This document shows positions 1-9,985 of a stretch of DNA of 64,000 bases, in pieces. A model generated the notes under the pieces. It worked only from the letters and a program-made list of their open reading frames with translations. It made no database searches and had not been told where the DNA came from. Source of the DNA: Conus ventricosus (lineage: Eukaryota > Mollusca > Gastropoda > Neogastropoda > Conidae); contig CM031620.1 in NCBI GenBank assembly GCA_018398815.1, forward strand, positions 69,006,590-69,070,589. Reading direction: 5' to 3'. Within the stretch, counting starts at the first letter, position 1. Every line of letters starts with the position of its first letter. Both the position numbers and the translations under genes were made by a program.

Positions 1-454
1 CAGTCGCAGGGACACCTCCCGATGAACTGAAGCTGAAATTGAACTTTTTTTTTTTTTTCTTCTTTTTTGTTTTTTTAGCTGTCCCATCTTCTGAGCCACC
101 TCAGTGGCAGTGCACCCACGCCCCGTCCACAGCCGGTCAGTCCCACTGCAGCCCGGCACGGCAATCCACAGCGAGCAGTCATGTCAAGTCGTCAAGAGGC
201 AACCCACCGAGAAGACATGCACTGCTGCCGAGTCACTTCGGTGATGTTCAATGGCGCTTTTCTGATCCAACATACGCAGGACAGTAGTTACTAAGCCCCC
301 TACTGGCAACATAATTGCTTGGTCGCGGAGCGGTGAGAGTGAACTCTCCTCCGGAGGAAGCCAGACAATGACAGCCCCCATGAGTTCTCCGATACCGGTG
401 ACCCCGACGGAATCAAACCAAGGCCCCATCAAAAAGAGGTCACCATGAGAGCAG
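1..454. other. No recognisable gene
   Basis: Apart from a T-rich stretch at about 45-76 there is nothing I can assign. The minus strand is open and has a few cysteines, and would be the expected place for a further 3' exon of the minus-strand secreted-protein gene. I see no convincing domain or splice pair. Confidence 0.4.
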
Positions 455-862
455 GGCATGAAGGGCCACAGAATTTGAGACTTTTTTTTTGAAATACTGA
501 ACGATGAGAATGAGGATGATGAAGATGATGCTACGGGTTTCCTTTCTGGTCTGAGACTGCATGACAGGGCTGTACTCTACGCTTCCTTTCATTATCCCAG
601 CGTCAACCAGGCCCGAGAGATATAGACACCTGCAGTGTTGGTCAGGAAATTTGAGCAACACTCTTAGAGACGCATCCATTAAGTGGATGAAACTCGACTG
701 TGTGGTCCCAGTCTTCCCAACTGAGCCCGTAGCAAACTCAACTCCGGGTAGGAGCCGGTCAGAGCAGAAAACTCCCATATGACTCTGATGGGAATCAAAC
801 CCACGACCTCCCAGCCGGCAGTCCGCGACGCTAACCGCTTCGCCATGGCGGCTGGTTGAAAT
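455..862 (-). repeat. tRNA-derived SINE, copy 1
   Basis: Read on the minus strand, the head (862 to about 785) has a pol III A box matching TRGYNNANNNG (plus-strand positions 835-845) and a B box with one mismatch to GWTCRANNC (792-800), spaced as in a tRNA gene. The body continues to about 455 and is shared with a second copy at 7145-7895, for example the 'catgaagggccacagaa' end and the segment around 660-720. No acceptor stem folds properly, so this is a SINE and not a tRNA gene. The 408-bp extent is estimated from where the two copies stop matching. Confidence 0.7.
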
Positions 863-1165
863 TGAAACTTAATGTTAATCACAAAACTGCTGTAATTGTT
901 GCTGTTATCAATGCCATCATTACAGTTGTCGCTTCCGTCTTGTCGTCTGGAACGTTATTATCATTATCTTTTCCATAACGGTGACGATTCCTATTACCCA
1001 TCATTAACTATTAATACTGTTGTGGTTGTAGTTGATGCTATCACTGACATCAGCTTATTTTCCTACCTTCTCTCTTTTCATCCAGCGATGGAAAATGACT
1101 TCCCCTTACCCCATCCCCACCCTCCTGTCTTCCCGTGTTCTGCCCCTACCTCCACCCCCTTATCA

Positions 1166-1231
1166 CAACACACACACACACACACACACGCACACACGCA
1201 CGCCCGCACGCACGCACGCACGCACGCAACG

Positions 1232-1271
<40 letters not shown>
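1166..1271. repeat. (CA)n microsatellite
   Basis: Nearly pure CA/CG dinucleotides with an interruption of ACGC units at about 1195-1230. On the minus strand it starts about 20 bases inside the intron, directly after the donor of the CTCK-like exon, so length changes here sit next to a 5' splice site. Confidence 0.9.
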
Positions 1272-1274
<3 letters not shown>

Positions 1275-1292
1275 CAAAGCCCAATGTTGCAC

Positions 1293-1495
1293 CTGTTTTG
1301 TTTTCGATGGAGCCATCAGGGCACCGGAACGGGTAGTCGTCGTACTCGGCCTCTTTCTTGTAGCAGCAGTCGGTCGGCCACGGCCCGCACCCTCCCTTGC
1401 AGGTGGGGAAACTCATGGGCTGCTGGGTCTTACAGTTGCCGTCGATCGTGCCGATCATGTAGCGCTCACCATCACTCCGCAGTTCTCTGGCTGCC
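1293..1495 (-). CDS. Exon of secreted protein, C-terminal cystine-knot (CTCK)-like
   Basis: The minus-strand reading contains GTIDGNCKTQQPMSFPTC, then KGGCGPWPTDCCYKK, then FRCPDGS. The Cys spacing (C-x11-C-x3-C-x6-CC and a later C before PDGS) and the 'CKG.CG' turn resemble the first half of CTCK domains found at the C-terminus of mucins, SCO-spondin, Slit and related extracellular proteins. The exon is bounded by an acceptor (CTCTCTGTGGCAG before 1495; a second AG lies 5 bases further on) and a donor at 1292-1287 (CAG|GTGCAA). It should be near the 3' end of a gene that also includes the exons at 4544-4770 and 8237-8399. The remaining CTCK half should lie below 1290 but I could not place it. 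Membership in one gene is inferred from strand, order and the extracellular character of the exons. Confidence 0.6.
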
Positions 1496-2178
1496 CTGCC
1501 ACAGAGAGAACCACACAGCGAGAGAGTGGTGAACATTGAGGGCCATTCTGCCACAGAGAGAACCACACAGCCAGGGAGTGGGTGAACACTGAGGGCCATT
1601 CTGCCACAGAGAGAACCGCACAGCCAGGGAGAACCACACAGCCAGGGAGAGAACCACACAGCCAGGAGTGGGTGAACATTGAGGACCATTCTGCCACAGA
1701 GAGAACCACACAGCCAGGGAGTGGGTGAACACTGAGGGCCATTCTGCCACAGAGAGAACCACACAGCCAGGGAGTGGGTGAACACTGAGGGCCATTTGCC
1801 ACAGAGAGAACCGCACAGCAGGGAGAGAACCACACAGCCAGGGAGAGAACCACCAGCCAGGGAGTGGGTGAACATTGAGGACCATTCTGCCACAGAGAGA
1901 ACCACACAGCCAGGGAGTGGTGTGAACACTGAGGGCCATCTGCCACAGAGAGAACCACACAGCCAGGGAGTGGGTGAACACTGAGGACCATTCTGCCACA
2001 GAGAGAACCACACAGCCAGGGAGTGGGTGAACACTGAGGGCCATTCTGCCACAGAGAGAACCGCACAGCCACAGAGAGAACCACACAGCCAGGGAGTGGG
2101 TTGAACACTGAGGGCCATTCTGCCACAGAGAGAACCACACAGCCAGGGAGTGGGTGAACATTGAGGGCCATTCTTCAG
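1496..2178. repeat. 53-bp minisatellite upstream of CTCK-like exon
   Basis: About 13 head-to-tail units of roughly 53 bp, each with 'ggccattctgccacagagag' followed by 'aaccacacagccagggagtg'. Some units are shortened to 18-30 bp. On the minus strand each unit ends in TTCTCTCTGTGGCAG, the same pyrimidine tract and AG that form the acceptor of the exon ending at 1495. The array therefore lies in the 3' end of that intron. It is open in several frames and produces long spurious reading frames. Confidence 0.92.
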
Positions 2179-2289
2179 TGTCGGTTTGCGAGCTGCCAAC
2201 AAGACTTGTGTCTGAGGAATTTTGTGTTGTCTTAAGGCTCCCCACAACCCCATGCTGCAACCAAAATATTCCACCATACGAGGAAATAA

Positions 2290-3296
2290 AATCTTTAAGC
2301 TGCCACAAAATCTCTATTCTATGTCTGTGAATCAATACAGATTTCGTAATTACAAAAAATCTCTGCTATACAAAAGTAATCTCCTGGCTGAGATAATAAA
2401 AAAAATCTCTGTTAATAAAAATCCCCTTGACGCATTGCAATGTTCAAAATGCAATAGAAATCGTTGTGATGCAAACGTGAAGTTTTCACGCAGCAACAGA
2501 AATATCCACCTGCAATGGGCATTTCTACAATGCAGAAGAAACTTCCGCGCTGTATTAGAAATCTTCTTGCTCCGTGCACCACCACAAATCTCGTTTACTG
2601 CCACTGAATCACAGCGCTGAAGTAAAAACCTCTGTGCACCAATAGAAATCTCTGTGCTGCAGTAAAAATCTTTTGTTGCAAAGAAATCTCAAAGCCGCAA
2701 CATCAATTTTCTGATACAGAAGCAAATTCCGCACAACAAACCTCTTTACACCGCAGAAATTTCTGCACTGCGATAGAAATCACTCCAACGGTCCAACAGA
2801 AATCTTCTTGCTCCAGCAGACATCTTTGTGAACCAATAATCTCCATGCTCCGGTGGAAATCTCAAACAGACATCCTTATCATCATCTCGTGCTTTTAATA
2901 CAACTATCCGTGTTGCAACAGGATTCTCCATGCTGCAACAGAAACTCCGTACCGAGATTGAAATCTCTGTGCTGCAACAGGTTTTTTTTTCTGTGATGTA
3001 GATGCAGTCTCCGTGTAGCAATGGAAATCTCTTTGCAGATATAAAAATATCTGATCTGCATCCGACATCTCTTTGCTACAATGGAAACATACATGCATGC
3101 TGCGATAGAAATCTCTGGAGCTCTTCAACAGAAATCCCCAGGCTCCAGTAGTATCTCCGTTCCCCAACAGAAATCTTCTTGCTCTAACAGACATCTCCAT
3201 TTTCTAACATTGACCTCCATGTTACGTGGAAATCTTTGTGCAAATAGAATTCTCCGTACAACGAATAGAACCCCAAGGCTTCAATGAAGAGCCCCG
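2290..3296. repeat. Diverged 20-bp tandem repeat (old part of array)
   Basis: Degenerate units of about 18-24 bp built on 'aacagaaatctctgtgctgc'. Most keep the short arms ACAGA / TCTGT or close variants around a changing centre. This is continuous with the homogeneous array at 3297-4135 and looks like its older edge. No gene seen. Confidence 0.7.
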
Positions 3297-4135
3297 TGTT
3301 ACAGTAGACATTTCTGTGTTCCAACAGACATTTCTGTTGTTATAACAGACATTTCTGCGTTACAGATATTTCTGTGTTATAACTGGCATTTCTATGATAC
3401 AACAGACATTTCTGTGATCCAACGACATTCTGTGTTACAAAGCATTCTGTATTGTAACAGACACATCTGTATATAACAGACATTTCTGTGTTACAGCAGA
3501 CATTTCTGTGTTACAACAGACATTTCTGTATTGTAACAGACACATCTGTATTATAACAGACATTTCTGTGTTACAACAGACATTTCTGTGTTACAACAGA
3601 CATTTCTGTATTGTAACAGATACATCTGTATTATAACAGACATTTCTGTGTTACAGCAGACATTTCTGTGTTACAACAGACATTTCTGTATTATAACAGA
3701 CACATCTGTATTATAACAGACATTTCTGTGTTACAGCAGACATTTCTGTGTTCTAAGGACAATTGTATTATAACAGACATTTCTGTGTTCTAAGGACAAT
3801 TGTATTATAACAGACATTTCTGTGTTCTAAAGGACAATTGTATTATAACAGACATTTCTGTGTTCTAAAGGACAATTGTATTATAACAGACATTTCTGTA
3901 TTACAGTAGACACTTCTGTGTTACAATAGACATTTATATGTTACAGCAGACATTTCTGTGTTATAACAAACAATTCTGTGTTATCAGCAGACACTTGTAT
4001 GTTGTAACAACATTTCTGTGTTATAACAGACATTTCTGTGTCATAACAGACATTTCTGTGTTGCAACAGACATTTCTGTGTCATAACAGACGTTGTAACA
4101 GACATTTCTGTGTTATTAACAGACATTTTCATGAT
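3297..4135. repeat. 20-bp self-complementary minisatellite
   Basis: About 40 units of 'acagacatttctgtgttaca' with a higher-order period near 80 bp, in which a 'cacatctgtattataa' variant recurs at about 3450, 3541, 3625 and 3700. Each unit contains ACAGA-N4-TCTGT, an inverted repeat. From 3740 to 3890 another variant ('ttctaaaggacaattgtattata') takes over. The array lies in the intron between the CTCK-like and follistatin-like exons. Confidence 0.92.
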
Positions 4136-4311
4136 GCAGGAAAGATACAGCCATGCTACAATAAAACGCTACTTGCTGCGATAGCGATGTCTGCGATGCA
4201 GAGGAAATTTCCACGCCACTCGTACGTGGTTCATCTTTCAATGAGAAGCAATCTCTCTGTTTTCCACACAGCCCCTCCTCATCTACTTTCGTATGCACAC
4301 ACGACCACATT

Positions 4312-4344
<33 letters not shown>

Positions 4345-4350
4345 AGAGAA
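4312..4350. repeat. (GA)n microsatellite
   Basis: A run of GA dinucleotides with one interruption at about 4323. Confidence 0.85.
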
Positions 4351-4387
4351 GAATACATTTGTTTCCTTGATGAGGCACTGATGTGCA

Positions 4388-4543
4388 CAGGGACAGCACT
4401 CACTCTGACAGGGACAGGGGACAGCATCCACTCTGACAGGGGACATGCACTCCTCTCTGACAGGGGACAGCACTCACTCTGACAGGGGACAGCACTCACT
4501 CTGACAGGGGACAGCACTCACTCTGACAGGGGACAGCACTCAC
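4388..4543. repeat. 20-bp minisatellite made of donor-site units
   Basis: About eight units of 'actctgacaggggacagcact' directly abutting the follistatin-like exon. On the minus strand most units read TGTCAGAGTGAGTGCTG, so each carries a strong 5' splice-site core (GTGAGT). The unit touching the exon provides the real donor at 4543-4538. Two middle units have lost the GTGAGT core. Confidence 0.9.
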
Positions 4544-4770
4544 TCTGACATGGGAGGTGTTTGAACAGTAGTAGTCGTCGTGCTGCAGGCAGGCGGCCCT
4601 CTTCAGCTCACCACAGGTTGCGGAAGGTGGTGGCATTGCTCTCCTTCCCCACCATCCCGCACACCGGCGACGTCTGCTCCCTCCGCACGGCGGGCACTGG
4701 CACTGCGCACCGTTGGGAGTGTCGATGCACTCCCGCTCCGGGCTGCACTGGAAGTTCGCGCACGTGGGGG
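4544..4770 (-). CDS. Exon of secreted protein, follistatin/Kazal-like domain
   Basis: The minus strand reads TCANFQCSPERECIDTPNGA then QCQCPPC, the follistatin N-terminal hairpin pattern (C-x4-C-x5-C-x9-C-x-C). In a shifted frame it continues SPVCGMVGKESNATTFRN, then CELKRAACLQHDDYYC, matching a Kazal core (PVCG...Y/F-N-CEL..A-C). This is the FOLN plus Kazal module of follistatin, agrin, SPARC and testican families, which bind TGF-beta ligands or inhibit proteases. Two single-base frame changes, near 4684 and 4610, break the reading; because the protein pattern resumes across both, sequencing indels are the likely cause. Acceptor TTGTGCAG precedes 4770; donor GTGAGT begins at 4543. It lies between the TSP1-like and CTCK-like exons, so these look like parts of one multidomain extracellular protein. 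Confidence 0.72.
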
Positions 4771-5593
4771 CTGCACAAGACATCATGGAGCAGTGTGATG
4801 CGTTTGATTTTATTTACTTACTCATGCTGTGTCTTAGAGTTGAATCCTCAATGCCCCTCATGTAGCGCTAAATTGTAGTCATTTGTCATGTTTTGTCCAG
4901 TACGATCCTCAAGCCATAGCCAGCATCGCTCGCACAGCGATGCTGTTGTATTTCTTGATCCCCCTGGCGCGGGAAGCACATAATGTAGAATATGTGTGGA
5001 ATATAATGTAGAACAACGGATGGAGAAAACGCTAAGTTCATATTTTCTGAAATTTGAAACACTGTGCGGACAATGTTAGCGGGGAGTTGATGAAGATGTG
5101 CGCCTCTAATCTCTGTGAAGCTTTTGTAGAACCTTAATGGTCTCCAAGGAAAGTTCTGTCTTCGTTATCTGAAAAAAAAACGCCACTGTCTATCATTAAC
5201 CGATTAAAAAAAGTTAAACAACTTCAAACAATTACGGCCCGTAACTCTGACTGACAATCTATAGTCAAGAAATGCTTCGGAAAGCCTGTTCCCGATCATG
5301 GCTTAACCTTAAATCAGGTAGTGGCACTGGTGACGCTATCTGACCGTCTTCACAATGCTTTTCTCCAGTAAAACAACCAAGGCTCTTTTCTTCCAGTCAG
5401 ATTCACCATTTACCTAAGAAAGTGCTTGATCTGGAAGTTGATTCCAAGTTTACTCTGTGGGTAGTCAAGTTTCTATTTATTCGAACCAGGTCTGTCCGTT
5501 TTCAATCTGCGATCTCCTCTTCACGCTCTACTTCTACTGGTGCACCTCAAGCCACTGTGCCATTAACTATCTCTTTCACACGCACACAACACA

Positions 5594-5636
<43 letters not shown>

Positions 5637-6084
5637 CTCCCTGATGAGTCCGATCCAAGGCATTGGAGCAGGCATTAGGAATAACCTATCTTCAAAAGTC
5701 TTATGTTTGTTCCCAGATGCTAGTTTTGAAAGACTTAACATATCTGTTCTACTTTCGTAATGTCATATCCTTATCTAAATCATTTTCTTCTGTTTTCTTA
5801 TTTAGTTGCAAGTTAAATCGGTGCCAAGTCACATTATGATGAATAATTTCTTGCCTGCGCTTGTCTTCAACCACTGCATTGATATGTAACACACACGAAA
5901 GACTGCAGAGGAATAGAGAAAGATTGTCATCAAATATGCTGATGATCTTGCTACCGAAGAACTGTCAACCTCCAACTTCGTTTTAGTGAGAAAAAAAAAA
6001 TTCTGCTATCCGGTCTAAATAATTTCTGATCCGTATGTTTAAAATAAGAAAAGAAATGCAGGACGCTTACTGCCAAGAGCCACC
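4771..6084. other. Intronic/unique sequence, no gene seen
   Basis: Ordinary unique sequence on both strands with short chance reading frames only. It is interrupted by one (CA)n run at 5590-5633. It lies between the follistatin-like and TSP1-like exons of the minus-strand gene. Confidence 0.5.
5590..5633. repeat. (CA)n microsatellite
   Basis: About 20 CA units with a short preceding acaca/actac variation. Confidence 0.9.
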
Positions 6085-6402
6085 AACTTCGCTGCACACA
6101 TTACTGTCTTGCCCTTCACACTTCGCTGCACACATTTACTGTCTTGCCCTTCACACTTCGCTGCACACATTACTGTCTTGCCCTTCACACTTCGCTGCAC
6201 ACATTACTGTCTTGCCCTACACTCACTAACTTCGCTGCACACATTACTACTGTCTTGCCCTTCACACTTCGCTGCACACATTACTACTGTCTTGCCCTCA
6301 CACTTCGCTGCACACATTACTGTCTTGCCCTTCACACTTCGCTGCACACATTACTGTCTTGCCCTTCACACTTCGCTGCACGCATTACTGTCTTGCCCTT
6401 TT
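6085..6402. repeat. 34-bp minisatellite
   Basis: Nine or ten units of 'acttcgctgcacacattactgtcttgcccttcac' with small length variants: an extra 'tact' in two units and a partial unit with 'actcactaacttc'. It is open in all plus-strand frames because the period is not a multiple of three, giving low-complexity shadow frames. Confidence 0.93.
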
Positions 6403-7144
6403 TTTTTAAATCCCTGCTTCCGCTGTACATATCCAGCAGGGTTGTCGCAGCCCCAAATAAAAGTCCACGGACAGCGATCAGTATATGAAATTGTCATTCA
6501 TTAGAGACGGTTGCACCGCTTCCGAATCATTTTGGTGGTACCGGTGAAGTCTGCTTGGAAGAACATCAACTCTCTAGGTCCAGTGTTGACGACAGTGTAA
6601 TACAGTACTGTCCAACAAGACCCACCGTGGGCGTGTTGGCTTTGCCCTGTGGAGAGCGCCACCATGTCAACGCTTGTTTGTGCAGCGATATGCAAGGGAG
6701 GTAAGAATCTGTGTTGTTGTGTAACTGGCGGCCAGCGAGAACGACACTGCCGTTTTTATCAGACAGAAGCCACTGGTGGACACGTCCAAAGCAATCTGGC
6801 CTGTCAGTAGCTAAACCGTTCAAATCTGAGAGAGGAAATGCCTAAATATGGACGTGAAACAGTGCGCTATTAATGCAGACTGTGGATGTACCAACTGTCA
6901 TCCTGGCGAGCGATTCAAATAAAATATTTGACTCTGTTGATCCATTTGTTTGACCCATTAACTAAAAAAATGTGACTATTCGGAATGGAGAGACAGGCGT
7001 TATCCTTCCCTGATTTTTTTTCCGGAACAGGCCAATGATACTCAAATCTACTATGAACATGGTAATACTGAAGGCCTCGAAGTGAACTTACCACAGGCGC
7101 GAACGTTAGACATAAAAAAAAAACGAGGTTAGTTTGAGTGCAGG
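6403..7144. other. Unique sequence, no gene seen
   Basis: No domain, splice pair or repeat that I can support. Short open frames on the minus strand at 6500-6820 show no recognisable motif. Confidence 0.4.
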
Positions 7145-7895
7145 TCATGAAGGGCCACAGAACATGAAACGGTTTTATAATGACGACGATGCTATGGGAT
7201 TCCATCGTGCTCTGATGTCTGACTTGACGGGGCAATCAGGCCTATGCTGACTTGATGACGGGGCATCAGGCCATGTTGACTGACGGGGCAATCAGGCCTA
7301 TGCTGACTTGACGGGGCAATCAGGCCCATGTTGACTTGACGGGGCAATCAGGCCTATGCTGACTGACGGGGCAATCAGGCCTATGCTGACTTGACGGGCA
7401 ATCTGGCCTGACGGGGGCAATCAGGCCTATACTGACTTGACGGGGCAATCAGGCCCATGTTGACTTGACGGGCAATCAGGCCTATGTTGACTTGACAGGG
7501 CAATCAGGCCTATGTTGACGGGGCAATCAGGCCTATGTTGACTTGACGGGGCAATCAGGCCTGACGGGGCAATCAGGCCATGTTGACGGTGGCACCATCA
7601 GGCCTATGTTGACTTGACGGGGCAATCAGGCCCTATGTTGACTTGACGGGCAATCAGGCCTATGTTGACTTGACGGGCAACCCTCAGGCCTATGTTGACG
7701 GGGCAATCAGGCCTATGTTGACTTGACGGGGCAATCAGGCCTATGTTGACTTGACGGGGCAATCGGCCCAGAGATACAGGCATCTACAAAGCTGGTCAGC
7801 AGGCATGCATCAGGCGGATGAAGCTTGACTGTGTGGTTCCTGTCTTCCTGCTGAGGCCATAGAATGTTCACCTCTTTTCAACAGTTGGTCAGCGC
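7145..7895 (-). repeat. SINE copy 2 containing a 29-bp minisatellite
   Basis: The left end ('catgaagggccacagaac...gatgctatggga', 7148-7202) and right end ('agagatacaggcatctacaaagctggtcag...', 7770-7860) match the body of the SINE at 455-862. Between them (about 7219-7765) roughly 20 units of 'tgacttgacggggcaatcaggcctatgt' have expanded; several units are truncated to 'gacggggcaatcaggcc'. The unit corresponds to an internal SINE segment (compare 592-622 in copy 1). The tRNA-like head with the A and B boxes is missing here. Confidence 0.75.
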
Positions 7896-8236
7896 TCCCC
7901 TTCCCTCCCCCCACCAAAAACAAACAAAAAACCCCAAAGAAACAAAACCCCGTCTAATACGTCTAGTGCACAGTGAGACGACTGCAGGCGGAAATCTAAA
8001 CAAATCTTAAATAAATGTTAGCGAACCGCCCAGAGAATGTGGAAAAACGAGTCACAAGACAAAACACAACGCGTTCCGACCTATTAGGTCTTCTTCAGGT
8101 GAGACATAAACAACGAAAATTCACTTAGCTTTGATCGCTTCAGAGTTCAGCGCAAGGAACTCCCCCTTCAACACAGGTCATGGCATGAAATTGAAAAGAA
8201 AAAAACCCAAACCAAACCCCGACTCTCTCTACTCAC
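7896..8236. other. Intronic sequence, no gene seen
   Basis: A-rich stretch at 7914-7950 and otherwise unique sequence. It would be the start of the intron downstream of the TSP1-like exon on the minus strand. Confidence 0.4.
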
Positions 8237-8399
8237 TCCCTTTCCCGCACTAAGCACTGACCCTCGCAGTCGCTGTAGCAGACAGCCGACAGGTTCCACG
8301 TCCACGCCGTTGATGGTGACCGTTCCCTCCACCGTGCCGAACCCACATTCCGTACTGCAGTCTGACCACTCCGGACTGCTGACGGACACCCCACCCCCA
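8237..8399 (-). CDS. Exon of secreted protein, thrombospondin type 1-like
   Basis: The minus strand reads SSPEWSDCSTECGFGT, the W-S-x-C-S-x-x-C-G-x-G signature that opens a TSP1 repeat; in another frame the end of the exon reads CYSDCEGQCLVRERE. One single-base frame change around 8290-8300 would join them. The exon is bounded by an acceptor (CACCTGACAG before 8399) and a donor GTGAGT at 8236-8231. TSP1 repeats act outside the cell in matrix binding and are often O-fucosylated and C-mannosylated. Combined with the follistatin-like and CTCK-like exons further along the same strand, the order TSP1, follistatin, CTCK recalls the C-terminal part of SCO-spondin or mucin-like matrix proteins. The exact family is not established from this fragment. 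Confidence 0.55.
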
Positions 8400-8713
8400 C
8401 TGTCAGGTGAGACAACAAGAATATCCACCACAGGACTGCCACATCAGCACATGCCCGGGTCCCCAGATACTATTGGGGATGAAAAGCATGACAAAAAAAA
8501 GAAAAAAGAAAAAGAAAAGAAAACAAATCAGGTCACAGTAAGAACACGAAGAAGAAACCAACCAAGCAATCGAAAACAGATATCCTAAAACTGAGTAGAA
8601 ACACTTCTAGCAGCCGTAAAGTGTCAAGGAGGCGCCACTGCGTGCGCGCTAGTCCCTCCACGCTTCATCACATCTGCTAAAACCATACTACTAAACAGTG
8701 TTTGGGGTCTACG

Positions 8714-8714
<1 letters not shown>
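8400..8714. other. Intronic sequence, no gene seen
   Basis: Upstream intron of the TSP1-like exon on the minus strand, including an A-rich run at 8488-8530. Confidence 0.4.
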
Positions 8715-8768
<54 letters not shown>

Positions 8769-8776
8769 AAAAAAAA
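8715..8776. repeat. Poly-C(44) followed by poly-A
   Basis: Forty-four consecutive C then about eighteen A. A homopolymer this long is rarely resolved correctly, so the length should not be trusted. Confidence 0.9.
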
Positions 8777-8819
8777 CAAAAACACGAGTGGAACAAAGAA
8801 AGAGGTGGGAAGAGGGTTT

Positions 8820-9985
8820 GATGGACAAACCTTAACACCATGCCTGATGTACGTATCAAGTCGATGGACAACCTTAACACCATGCCTGATGTACTTATCA
8901 AGTTGATGGACAAACCTTAACACCATGCCTGATGTACGTATCAAGTGATGGACAAACCTTAACACCATGCCTGATGTACGTATCAAGTCGATGACAAACC
9001 TAACACCATGCCTGATGTACGTTATCAAGTCGATGGACAAACCTTAACACCATGCCTGATGTACGTATCAAGTCGATGGAACAAACCTTAACACCATGCC
9101 TGATGTACGTATCAAGTCGATGGACAAACCTTAACACCATGCCTGATGTACTATCAAGTCGATGGACAAACCTTAACACCATGTCTGATGTACGTATCAA
9201 GTCGATGGACAAACCTTAACCCATGCCTGAGTACGTATCAAGTCGATGGACAAACCTTAACACCATGCCTGATGTACTATCAATGCGATGGACAAACCTT
9301 AACACCATGCTGATGTACGTATCAAGTCGATGGACAAACCTTAACACCATGCCTGATGTACGTATCAAGTCGATGGACAAACCTTAACACCATGCCTGAT
9401 GTACGTATCAAGTCGATGGACAAACCTTAACACCATGCCTGATGTACGTATCAAGTCGATGGACAAACTTAACACCATGCCTGATGTACGTATCAAGTCG
9501 ATGGACAAACCTCAACACCATGCCTGGTACGTATCAAGTCGATGGAAAAAACCTTACACCATCCTGAGGTAGTATCAAGTCGAGGGCAAACCTTAACCCC
9601 AGCTGAGTATTTATAAAGTCGATGGACAAACCTTTAAAAACCCATGCCTGATGTACTTACAAGTCGAGGACAAACCTTAACAATCCCTGTTACTTCAAGT
9701 CGTGGACAAACTTAATACCATGCCTGATGTACTTATAAAGTCGATGGACAACCTTAACACCATGCCTGAGTATTTAAAAGGTTGATGGCAAACCTTTAAC
9801 ACATGTGATGTAGTATCAAGAGATGGAAAAAAACCTTAACACCTGTGATGTACGTACAAGTTGAGGAAAAACCCTTAACACCATCCCTGATGTACTTTCA
9901 GTTATGCAAACCTTTAACCCGCCTGAGAGTATAATTTTGATGGAAAAACCTTAACCCCAGCCTGATGCTATCAAGTCGATGCGTG
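8820..9985. repeat. 43-bp minisatellite with a decayed right end
   Basis: About 27 units beginning 'gatggacaaaccttaacacc' and ending 'atgcctgatgtacgtatcaagtc'. Units up to about 9540 are nearly identical apart from single-base gaps. From 9540 to 9985 they carry many substitutions and indels of all kinds, then unique sequence resumes at about 9986. Confidence 0.95.

Noticed and set aside
785..862. tRNA gene
   Set aside because: A and B boxes are present, but no acceptor stem or complete cloverleaf, and the sequence continues into a repeated body; called a SINE.
1078..2277. Long minus-strand frames of 240-400 codons rich in WLCGSLCG
   Set aside because: They are translations of the 53-bp minisatellite plus the (CA)n run. 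Only the short CTCK-like part is protein-like.
3297..4135. Regular repeats resembling a CRISPR array
   Set aside because: The repeats are head to tail with no unique spacers, and the genome is animal.
8624..9212. Minus-strand frames across the 43-bp array and the poly-C run
   Set aside because: Low-complexity translation of tandem repeats; periods not divisible by three shift the frame.
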